Assembly: GCF_014930365.1 (NCBI RefSeq)
Contig: NZ_JABXWI010000012.1
Location: 171,044 to 235,043 of the forward strand
Direction of reading: 5' to 3'
DNA: 64,000 nucleotides
Source: Streptomyces caniscabiei
Lineage (GTDB): Bacteria; Actinomycetota; Actinomycetes; Streptomycetales; Streptomycetaceae
Shown one piece after another: positions 57,148-64,000 of the stretch (position 1 is its first letter; the number at the start of each line of letters is the position of its first letter). The notes beneath the pieces are model-generated. The model was not told the DNA's origin. It did not search any database and saw nothing but the letters and a program-made list of their open reading frames with translations. The position numbers were made by a program, and so were the translations under genes.

Positions 57148-59838
57148 ATGAGCACCGAGGAGCAGTTCCCCACGGAGGCGGCGCCCGCCGGTGGCGCCCC
57201 CCGTTCGCTGGCGGAAGCCCTGCGCGGGCGGGACGACCGCTCGCTCGCCGTGCTGCTCCGGGCGCGTCCGGACCTCATCACGCCCGTGCCCACCGACCTG
57301 ACCCAGCTGGCGACCCGCGCCGGTACCCGCGCGTCGGTCGTCCGGGCCCTGGAGCGGCTGGACCGGTTCGCTCTCCAGACCGCCCAGGCCCTGGCCGTGG
57401 CGGCGGACCCGGCGTCGTACGACGAACTGGCCTCCCTGCTGGCCGGTGACGACGCGGACCCCGCCGTCACCGCCGCGCTGCCCCACGCCCTCGGCGCCCT
57501 GCGCGACCAGGCCCTCGTGTGGGGCCCCGAGCACCGGCTGCGTCTGGTCCGCACGGCCCGTGAGCTGCTCGCGCCCTCGCCGCAGCACCCCTCCCCCACC
57601 GGCCTCGGCCCGACCGTCGCGGAGGCCACGGCGGGCATGTCGCCGGGGCGGGTCCAGGAGATCGTGGCGGCGGTCGGCCTGGCGAGCACCCATGACTCGG
57701 TCTCGGCGGTCACCTCCCTCGCGGCGCTCTTCACCGACCGCCGCCGGATGGCCGCGCTCCTCGCCACCGCGCCCGCGGAGTCCCTCGACGTCCTGACCCG
57801 GCTGGTGTGGGGGCCGCCGTACGGCCAGGTGACCGCCAACCCTGCGCCGCATCTGCGCTGGCTGCTGGACCGGGGGCTGCTCCTGCCGACCGCCCCCGGC
57901 ACCGTCGTCATCCCCCGCGAGGTCGCCCTGCATCTGCGGTCGGGCCGGGCGCACCGGGACGTCCAGCCGGTGCCGCCGCCCGTCGAGGCGTCGGGCACGC
58001 ACCGTCCACAGGTGGTGGACGCGACGGCGGCCGGGCAGGCGTACACCGCGCTGGCGACCGTGGAGGAGCTGCTGAAGGACTGGGACGAGGGCGGTCCCGG
58101 TGTCCTGCGCGCCGGCGGGCTCAGCGTGCGGGACCTGAAACGGACGGCGGTGGCCCTCGACCTGCCCGAGCCGGTCGCCGCCTTCTGGGTCGAACTCGCC
58201 TACGCCGCCGGGCTGTTGGCCTCCGACGGCGAGGCCGACGAGCGGTACGCCGCGACACCCGCGTACGACGAGTGGCTGGAGCTGCCCCCCGCCGACCGCT
58301 GGACACGGCTCGCCACGGCCTGGCTGACGGCGACCCGTACGCCGGGCGTGATCGGGGAGCGGGACGCCAAGGACCGTACGCTGTCGGCGCTCGGCCCGGG
58401 GCTGGACCGGTCGGCCGCGCCCGAGGTGCGCCACCGGGTCCTCGCCCTGCTCGCCGCGCTCCCCGAGGGCACCTCGGCCACCCCCGACTCCGTCCTGGCC
58501 CGCCTCCACTGGGAGCGCCCCACGCGCGGCGGCCAGCACCCCCACCAGGCCCCGGCGCAGTCCTCGCCGGCGCAACAGCCCCCGCAGTCCCAGGCATCGC
58601 AAGCAGCGCCGGCCTCCCCGGCGTCCCAGCAACCGGCCGCCCGGTCGCGGCAGGGCGAGGATCTGCGGGCCCGGATCGCCCGGTGGACCCTGTCCGAGGC
58701 GGAGTCGCTCGGGATCACCGGGCGCGGCGCGCTGTCCTCGCACGGCCGCGCGCTCCTCGGGCTCCCCGACGGGGCCCACGCCCCGGCCGAACTGCCGGAG
58801 ACCCCTGGCGACAAGCTGCCGGCCCACCACGTGCCCCTGCCGCACCCTCCCGCGTCCGCCCCCGCCCCCGACGCCGTCGCCGAGCGGGCCGCGGCGGCGG
58901 CCCGGGCCGCCCGGCTGCTCGCGCCGCTGCTTCCCGAGCCGCTGGACCACGTCCTGCTCCAGGCGGACCTGACGGCCGTCGCGCCCGGCCCGCTGAAGCG
59001 TCCGCTGGCGGACATGCTGGGGGTGCTGGCGGACGTGGAGTCGAAGGGTGGCGCGACGGTGTACCGGTTCACGCCGGGGTCCGTACGCCGGGCCCTCGAC
59101 GCGGGCCGCAGCGCCTCCGACCTGCACGACTTCCTGACCGCGCACTCCCGTACGCCGGTCCCGCAGCCGCTCGCGTATCTGATCGACGACGTGGCCCGGC
59201 GCCATGGTCATCTACGGATCGGCGCGGCGTCGGCGTACGTCCGCTGCGACGACGACGCGATGCTCAGCGAGATCCTCGCCGACAAGCGCTCGCAGGGGCT
59301 CGGGCTGCGGAGACTCGCGCCGACCGTCCTCGCCGCGCAGACCGACCCGGCGGCGCTCCTCGACGGGCTGCGGGCGATGGGGTACGCGCCGGCTGCCGAG
59401 TCGGCGGAGGGCGATGTGCTGATCACCCGGGCGCACGCCCGCCGCACCCCGCCCCGTACGGCCCCGGAGCCGGTCCCGGACGGTCCCCCGGCCCCGGACG
59501 ACACCCTGCTGGGCGCCGCGATCCGCGCCATCCGCGCCGGTGACCTCGCCTCCACCACGCCCCGCCGGCCGTCCGGCGGTCCGGCCGCCGCGCCGGGTGC
59601 GCTGCCCCGTACCGGCTCCGCCGAGACCCTGGCGACGATGCAGGCCGCCGTCCTCACCGGCGAGGCCCTCTGGATCGGCTACGTCAACGCCGAGGGCTCC
59701 GCGAGCCAGCGGGTCATCGCCCCGGTCCGCGTCGAGGGCGGCTTCGTGACGGCGTACGACCACACGGCGGACGAGGTCCGCACCTTCCCGCTCCACCGGA
59801 TCACGGGCGTCGCGGAACTGGCGGACGACTCGACCTGA
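57148..59838 (+). CDS. Helicase-associated protein with WYL-like C-terminus (Rv0862c-type)
   Basis: This 896-residue soluble protein belongs to the actinobacterial group typified by M. tuberculosis Rv0862c, which neighbours the XPB helicase gene there as it does here (about 2 kb away). Winged-helix-like repeats fill the N-terminal half (SLAEALRGRDDRSLAVLLRARPDL; VEELLKDWDEGGPGVLRAGGL). A Gln/Pro/Ala-rich linker lies near 465-500, and a helicase C-terminal-type domain follows (LDHVLLQADLTAVAPGPL). A WYL-like domain ends it (ALWIGYVNAEGSASQRVIAP). A DNA-repair partner role is likely by context. Leaderless-type start. Confidence 0.85.
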   Translation: MSTEEQFPTEAAPAGGAPRSLAEALRGRDDRSLAVLLRARPDLITPVPTDLTQLATRAGTRASVVRALERLDRFALQTAQALAVAADPASYDELASLLAGDDADPAVTAALPHALGALRDQALVWGPEHRLRLVRTARELLAPSPQHPSPTGLGPTVAEATAGMSPGRVQEIVAAVGLASTHDSVSAVTSLAALFTDRRRMAALLATAPAESLDVLTRLVWGPPYGQVTANPAPHLRWLLDRGLLLPTAPGTVVIPREVALHLRSGRAHRDVQPVPPPVEASGTHRPQVVDATAAGQAYTALATVEELLKDWDEGGPGVLRAGGLSVRDLKRTAVALDLPEPVAAFWVELAYAAGLLASDGEADERYAATPAYDEWLELPPADRWTRLATAWLTATRTPGVIGERDAKDRTLSALGPGLDRSAAPEVRHRVLALLAALPEGTSATPDSVLARLHWERPTRGGQHPHQAPAQSSPAQQPPQSQASQAAPASPASQQPAARSRQGEDLRARIARWTLSEAESLGITGRGALSSHGRALLGLPDGAHAPAELPETPGDKLPAHHVPLPHPPASAPAPDAVAERAAAAARAARLLAPLLPEPLDHVLLQADLTAVAPGPLKRPLADMLGVLADVESKGGATVYRFTPGSVRRALDAGRSASDLHDFLTAHSRTPVPQPLAYLIDDVARRHGHLRIGAASAYVRCDDDAMLSEILADKRSQGLGLRRLAPTVLAAQTDPAALLDGLRAMGYAPAAESAEGDVLITRAHARRTPPRTAPEPVPDGPPAPDDTLLGAAIRAIRAGDLASTTPRRPSGGPAAAPGALPRTGSAETLATMQAAVLTGEALWIGYVNAEGSASQRVIAPVRVEGGFVTAYDHTADEVRTFPLHRITGVAELADDST

Positions 59839-59863
59839 CCCACCGGGTCCGGGCGACGCCGTT

Positions 59864-59909
59864 GATCAAACCGCCTCCCGGAGATCAAGCCGCCTCCCGG
59901 AGATCACCC
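59864..59909. repeat. 19-bp tandem repeat
   Basis: Two 19-bp copies of GATCAA(A/G)CCGCCTCCCGGA and a partial third lie just after the helicase-associated gene. The remaining gap to 60063 shows no other feature. Confidence 0.7.
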
Positions 59910-60063
59910 GTTCGGGCGTATGTCGGCTTTCATGCAGGCCACGCCCCGTTTTCCCCCGCACGGGCGAGCGCGGGCCCTCCGGCGCATCGACTCCCCTGAC
60001 GCGGGGCAGCCACCCTGTGTCCGATCGAGATCGACCCCTGCGCTCGAAAGGCTCCCCGTACGC

Positions 60064-60249
60064 ATGCGCCCTCTCTCCGCACTGCTCTCCGCAGCCGCCG
60101 TCGCCACCGTCGCCGTCGTCCTGGTGAGCGCCCTCGCCACCCCGGCCGCCGCGAACCCGCCCCTGCCCCTCCCCGAACTCGGCACCCTCGTGGGCGAGGG
60201 CATCGGCGTGGAGGGCCCCCTGATCCAGAACGTCAGCCTGTTGAAGTAG
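60064..60249 (+). CDS. Small secreted peptide
   Basis: This 61-residue product has a strong signal peptide (LLSAAAVATVAVVLVSALATPAAA). It would leave a mature peptide of ~31 residues, NPPLPLPELGTLVGEGIG followed by VEGPLIQNVSLLK. No cysteines are present and it is not a chaplin. The ATG at 60064 begins the signal. Its 3' end overlaps the convergent YqhA-IstB gene by 17 bp. Function unknown. Confidence 0.6.
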   Translation: MRPLSALLSAAAVATVAVVLVSALATPAAANPPLPLPELGTLVGEGIGVEGPLIQNVSLLK

Positions 60250-61726
60250 CCCTGCGCAGGCGGTAGCTGTCGCCTTCGAGGTGGACGGTCTCGGCGTGGT
60301 GCGCGAGACGGTCGGTCATCGCCGGGGCGACCCCGCCGAAGATCTCCTCCCAGCGGTCGAGCGGGCGGTCGCTGGTCACGATCAGCGAGGCCCGCTCGTA
60401 GCGGTGCGCGATCAGCCGGAAGAGGAGCCGGGCGGCGTCCGTGTCGAAGGGGAGGTAGCCGACCTCGTCGACGATCAGCAGGGGGCAGGCGTCGAGCGCG
60501 GACAGTTCCTCGGCGAGCCTGCCCTCGTCCCGTGCCCCGGCCAGCCGTGCGGCCCACTCCGACGCCGTCGCGAAGAGCACCCGGTGTCCGGCCTGGCAGG
60601 CCCGTACGCCGAGCCCGATCGCCAGATGCGTCTTGCCGGTGCCGGGGGCGCCGACGAACACCACGTTCCGCCCGGTGCCGACGAAGTCCAGCGTGGTCAG
60701 CCGGGCCAGCAGCCGGCGGTCGAACGCGCGCGGGTGCCCCTCGTCGAACTCCTCCAGCAGCTTCCGCGCCGGGAACCCGGCCGCCCGCACCCGCGCCTCG
60801 CCCCCGGCCCCGGCTGCCGTGTCGGCCCCGGCTCCGACTCCGCCGACGACTCCGGTCGCGGTCATGTGCGGCGCCCGCCGGGCCTCGTACGGCACCAGCC
60901 GTGTCCCGCCCCGGGTGAAGCGGGTCTCCCGCCTCTCGCGGCCGTCGAGCCGCTCGTGGTTCTCGTACGACGTGGCCTGGGCCGGGATCGGCAGCGGCGG
61001 CGGCCGGAGCGTCGCGGGGGCCGGCGTCGGCTCGCCGTGGTCCGTCGGCCGGTCCGGCCCGCGCGTGCCCTGCGGCGGCTTCGGGGCGGGGGACGGGCCG
61101 TGGTGGGAGCCGTGGCCCTTGTCCTCGCGCAGCATCGGCCCCGACATGTACGCCAGCAGCACCGCCGAGGCGATGAAGGCCATGTGGATCACCGTGCCCC
61201 ACAGCAGCGCGTGGTGGGAGGTGTGGTGGACGTCCACGAACATCTGGAGCAGATGCACGGAGGAGATGCCCACGATGGCGGTGGCGAGCTTGACCTTCAG
61301 TACGTTGGAGTTGACGTGCGAGAGCCATTCGGGCTGGTCGCGGTGGCCCTGGAGACCGATGCGGGAGACGAAGGTCTCATAGCCCCCGACGATCGTCATG
61401 ATCAGCAGATTGGCGATCATGACGACGTCGACCAGTTTGAGCACCGCGAGCATCACATAGGTCTCGGTGGCGCTGCCGCTCACGCACCGGACGATTAACG
61501 TCCACAGCTCGTTGAAGAACTTGTAGACGTACACCCCCTGTGCCGCCACCAGACCGAAGTACAGCGGCGCCTGGAGCCAGCGCGTAGCGAACAGGGCGTA
61601 GCCGAGCGTGGTGCCCTGCGGGGAGACGGACGGGGTGACCGGGTCGGCGCCGTCGGCCGGGGTGGGTGGGTGCACGGTTCGCATTCTTCGGAACCGTTGC
61701 CGCAAATCTGAATTCCAGCCACTCAT
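60233..61726 (-). CDS. YqhA-IstB fusion: UPF0114 membrane protein with AAA+ ATPase
   Basis: This 497-residue protein has a YqhA/TIGR00645-type membrane domain at about 40-200 with three or four helices (ALFATRWLQAPLYFGLVAAQ; MIANLLIMTIVGGYETFVSRI; LLWGTVIHMAFIASAVLLAYM). A Pro-rich linker lies at ~200-285. A complete IstB-type AAA+ domain follows (Walker A VGAPGTGKTHLAI, Walker B LLIVDEVGYLP, sensor LIVTSDRPLDRW, end GDSYRLR) that lacks the normal ~60-residue IstB N-terminus. No istA is nearby. The frame is unbroken. If IstB is translated separately, an internal ATG near 60865 could serve. It is divergent from the XPB gene. Confidence 0.8.
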   Translation of the reverse strand: MSGWNSDLRQRFRRMRTVHPPTPADGADPVTPSVSPQGTTLGYALFATRWLQAPLYFGLVAAQGVYVYKFFNELWTLIVRCVSGSATETYVMLAVLKLVDVVMIANLLIMTIVGGYETFVSRIGLQGHRDQPEWLSHVNSNVLKVKLATAIVGISSVHLLQMFVDVHHTSHHALLWGTVIHMAFIASAVLLAYMSGPMLREDKGHGSHHGPSPAPKPPQGTRGPDRPTDHGEPTPAPATLRPPPLPIPAQATSYENHERLDGRERRETRFTRGGTRLVPYEARRAPHMTATGVVGGVGAGADTAAGAGGEARVRAAGFPARKLLEEFDEGHPRAFDRRLLARLTTLDFVGTGRNVVFVGAPGTGKTHLAIGLGVRACQAGHRVLFATASEWAARLAGARDEGRLAEELSALDACPLLIVDEVGYLPFDTDAARLLFRLIAHRYERASLIVTSDRPLDRWEEIFGGVAPAMTDRLAHHAETVHLEGDSYRLRRATSTG

Positions 61727-61817
61727 CGGAATGAATAGACATCCAATAGGACTGGAGGCCTGTCAGGGGGAACGATCAGGCACACTGGACGTTTGGCCGA
61801 ATCGAAAGGTGTCGCGC

Positions 61818-63461
61818 GTGAACGGTCCCCTCATCGTCCAGTCCGACAAGACACTGCTCCTGGAAGTCGACCACGAGCAGGCGGACGAGTGCCGTCGGGC
61901 CATCGCGCCCTTCGCCGAGCTGGAGCGGGCGCCGGAGCACATCCACACCTACCGGGTGACGCCGCTCGGGCTGTGGAACGCGCGGGCCGCCGGGCACGAC
62001 GCCGAGCAGGTCGTGGACGCGCTGGTGCAGTACAGCCGCTACCCGGTGCCGCACGCGCTGCTGGTGGACGTCGCCGAGACGATGGACCGCTACGGCCGCC
62101 TCACCCTCTCCAAGCACCCGACGCACGGTCTCGTCCTGACCACCACCGACCGGCCGGTGCTGGAGGAGATCCTGCGGTCGAAGAAGGTCGCCCCGCTCGT
62201 CGGGGCCCGCATCGACCCCGACACCGTCGCCGTGCACCCCTCCGAGCGCGGGCAGATCAAGCAGACGCTGCTGAAGCTGGGCTGGCCCGCCGAGGACCTC
62301 GCCGGGTACGTGGACGGCGAGGCGCACCCGATCGACCTCGCCGAGGACGGCTGGGCGCTGCGGCCCTACCAGAAGCAGGCCGTGGAGAACTTCTGGCACG
62401 GCGGCAGCGGTGTCGTCGTCCTCCCCTGCGGGGCCGGGAAGACACTGGTCGGCGCCGGCTCCATGGCCCAGGCCAAGTCGACGACCCTCATCCTCGTCAC
62501 CAACACCGTCTCCGCGCGGCAGTGGAAGCACGAGCTGGTGAAGCGGACCTCGCTGACCGAGGAGGAGATCGGGGAGTACAGCGGGACCCGGAAGGAGATC
62601 CGGCCGGTCACCATCGCCACCTACCAGGTGCTGACGACCCGGCGGAAGGGCGTCTACCCGCACCTGGAGCTGTTCGACTCCCGTGACTGGGGCCTCATCG
62701 TCTACGACGAGGTGCACCTGCTGCCCGCGCCCGTCTTCAAGTTCACCGCCGACCTCCAGGCCCGCCGCCGGCTGGGGCTGACGGCCACGCTCGTCCGGGA
62801 GGACGGGCGCGAGTCGGACGTGTTCTCGCTGATCGGGCCCAAGCGGTTCGACGCGCCCTGGAAGGAGATCGAGGCGCAGGGCTACATCGCGCCCGCCGAC
62901 TGCGTCGAGGTCCGGGTGAACCTGACCGACTCCGAGCGGCTCGCCTACGCCACCGCCGAGCAGGAGGAGAAGTACCGCTTCTGTTCCACCACCGCGACCA
63001 AGCGGAAGGTGGCCGAGGCGATCGTCCGCCGTTTCGCGGGTCAGCAGATCCTCGTCATCGGCCAGTACATCGACCAGCTCGACGAGTTGGGCGCCCACCT
63101 GGACGCGCCGGTGATCAAGGGCGAGACCAGCAACGCGCAGCGCGAGAAGCTCTTCGACGCGTTCCGGCAGGGCGAGATCAACGTCCTGGTGGTGTCGAAG
63201 GTCGCGAACTTCTCCATCGACCTGCCGGAGGCCACGGTCGCCATCCAGGTCTCCGGCACCTTCGGCTCCCGTCAGGAGGAGGCCCAGCGCCTCGGCCGTG
63301 TCCTGCGCCCCAAGGCCGACGGCCACCAGGCCCACTTCTACTCCGTGGTCGCCCGCGACACCATCGACCAGGACTTCGCCGCCCACCGCCAGCGCTTCCT
63401 CGCCGAACAGGGCTACGCCTACCGGATCATGGACGCGGACGAACTCCTGTCGGAGGGCTGA
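61818..63461 (+). CDS. XPB-type DNA repair helicase
   Basis: This 547-residue superfamily 2 helicase is the bacterial XPB/Ssl2 form. The N-terminal damage-recognition-like domain spans 1-160. Motif I is LPCGAGKTLVGAG, the Walker B is YDEVHLLPA, motif III with the RED loop is GLTATLVREDGRES, and motif VI is EEAQRLGRVLRPKADG. It unwinds DNA 3'-5' and pairs in other species with the Bax1/endonuclease or Rv0862c partners. The GTG at 61818 has GAAAGG upstream; a GTG three codons earlier is also possible. Confidence 0.95.
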   Translation: MNGPLIVQSDKTLLLEVDHEQADECRRAIAPFAELERAPEHIHTYRVTPLGLWNARAAGHDAEQVVDALVQYSRYPVPHALLVDVAETMDRYGRLTLSKHPTHGLVLTTTDRPVLEEILRSKKVAPLVGARIDPDTVAVHPSERGQIKQTLLKLGWPAEDLAGYVDGEAHPIDLAEDGWALRPYQKQAVENFWHGGSGVVVLPCGAGKTLVGAGSMAQAKSTTLILVTNTVSARQWKHELVKRTSLTEEEIGEYSGTRKEIRPVTIATYQVLTTRRKGVYPHLELFDSRDWGLIVYDEVHLLPAPVFKFTADLQARRRLGLTATLVREDGRESDVFSLIGPKRFDAPWKEIEAQGYIAPADCVEVRVNLTDSERLAYATAEQEEKYRFCSTTATKRKVAEAIVRRFAGQQILVIGQYIDQLDELGAHLDAPVIKGETSNAQREKLFDAFRQGEINVLVVSKVANFSIDLPEATVAIQVSGTFGSRQEEAQRLGRVLRPKADGHQAHFYSVVARDTIDQDFAAHRQRFLAEQGYAYRIMDADELLSEG

Positions 63462-63468
63462 GGGCGGG

Positions 63469-63520
63469 GCCGGTGACCGGTGACTGGTGACCGGTGACTG
63501 GTGACCGCTGCCGGTCACCG
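63469..63520. repeat. 7-bp tandem repeat GGTGACY
   Basis: Five consecutive GGTGACC/GGTGACT units are followed by GGTCACC in reverse orientation, just past the XPB stop. The rest of 63521-63665 is featureless. Confidence 0.8.
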
Positions 63521-63665
63521 GTCCAGGCAGGGGCGCCGAGGACGGAGGCCGCCTTGAGTGCGGGCAGCGGGAACCACGTCGTCGGGCCCTGGGGGCGGGC
63601 GGTGCAGGGCGGTTGAGGCGTCGGAGCAGGGGTGATCAGCGGGTCACGCGCGGGGACCCGGGGGA

Positions 63666-63863
63666 TCACCGGCGGCGTACGCCCGCTTCCTCCGCGTACT
63701 CGCCGAGGACGACGACGTTGAAGGCGGCGCTCGCGAAGACCTTGACGGCGCGCAGGGCATCGGCGATTCGGTGACGGTTGTGGTGGTCGTCGAGGCCGGT
63801 CGCGCCGGGCGGCGGACCGGGTCGGCCGGAGGCCGAGGCTGGGATGAAGGTCGCTGCACTCAT
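63666..63863 (-). CDS. Small conserved-type protein of unknown function
   Basis: This 65-residue protein ends with HRIADALRAVKVFASAAFNVVVLGEYAEEAGVRRR, a pattern I associate with short streptomycete proteins of unknown role (an amphipathic helix followed by VVVLGEYAEEAG). The ATG at 63861-63863 follows GGAGAC. The N-terminal third is Pro/Gly/Ser-rich. It is convergent with XPB. The last 137 bp of the window (63864-64000) show no gene I can support. Confidence 0.6.
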   Translation of the reverse strand: MSAATFIPASASGRPGPPPGATGLDDHHNRHRIADALRAVKVFASAAFNVVVLGEYAEEAGVRRR

Positions 63864-64000
63864 GTCTCCATGGTGGAACGCCCGCCTGGGGAACGCGTCG
63901 GTCTCCGGAGTGAATGCGCTGTGCCCCCGGCTCCCTCTCAGGTCCAGCCCTCCCGTAATACCGGCGACGTACGAACCCCCTAGGGGTACGGCGGGCATCG

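Noticed and set aside
60233..61130. A complete IS21 insertion sequence
   Set aside because: Only the IstB ATPase is present; there is no istA transposase, no terminal inverted repeats and no target duplication that I could find.
63469..63520. CRISPR array
   Set aside because: Units are 7 bp and directly adjacent, with no unique spacers; it is a simple tandem repeat.
1..64000. tRNA, rRNA or phage genes
   Set aside because: No cloverleaf, rRNA core or phage structural or integrase motif was seen on either strand.

Overview
This is about 64 kb of very GC-rich actinobacterial chromosome, almost certainly Streptomyces. The evidence is extreme third-position GC bias, GTG/TTG starts, a conservon (cvn) signal-transduction operon, a futalosine-type menaquinone gene pair, a CebR cellulose box, an actinobacterial XPB helicase with its usual partner gene, and many long antisense frames typical of this genus. 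I see no rRNA, tRNA, CRISPR array, prophage or complete insertion sequence. Assignments come from reading translated frames and recognising families; no search was run.

Layout. 1-7.8 kb (minus): a six-gene catabolic operon encoding a TIGR03084-type metal-binding protein, an AtuA-like protein, a biotin-dependent acyl-CoA carboxylase beta/alpha pair, an acyl-CoA dehydrogenase and an acyl-CoA ligase (cut by the window edge). Its content matches the Pseudomonas acyclic-terpene (atu) gene set, and an 18-bp palindrome lies over its likely promoter. 8-15.3 kb: a DMT exporter, a truncated secreted protein, a UTRA-only GntR-like regulator, a pentapeptide-repeat membrane protein, a DUF952 protein and a large FAD/Fe-S D-lactate dehydrogenase-like protein. 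15.5-20.6 kb (plus): conservon cvnA-cvnB-cvnC running directly into a CYP157-type P450 with no ExxR motif. The GTPase gene cvnD that normally lies between is absent. 20.9-29.6 kb: serC, a secreted tripeptidyl aminopeptidase-like hydrolase, a GH5-CBM2 cellulase with a CebR box, a DrrAB-like ABC exporter with a divergent TetR regulator, and a secreted beta-propeller protein. 29.8-38.5 kb: an SGNH hydrolase, an MFS transporter, an aldo/keto reductase, a tiny membrane protein, a 2'-5' RNA ligase-family protein, a MITE-like element, an MFS/MarR pair, a ribbon-helix-helix protein and an NCS2 purine permease. 38.6-45.2 kb: a DUF2530 protein, a CtpE-like P-type ATPase, a zinc-ribbon membrane protein and three tandem paralogous secreted proteins. 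45.4-54.9 kb: a sacsin/Hsp90-like ATPase, a DUF3027 protein, an MFS protein, a DUF2771 lipoprotein, mqnB-mqnD, a cold-shock protein and a small membrane protein. 55-64 kb: a HAD phosphatase, a membrane protein, a helicase-associated WYL-type protein, a small secreted peptide, a YqhA-IstB fusion and the XPB helicase.

Two broad patterns stand out. First, a family of long palindromic intergenic repeats (at least seven full or partial copies) sits mostly just past stop codons. Second, about ten genes have a TAnnnT -10 box ending 6-7 nt before the start codon, the signature of leaderless transcription. This second pattern helped choose starts and supports a 29-codon gene at 33.2-33.3 kb. The most unusual gene structures are the YqhA-IstB fusion, the conservon without its GTPase, and a MITE that supplies the stop codon of an MFS gene.
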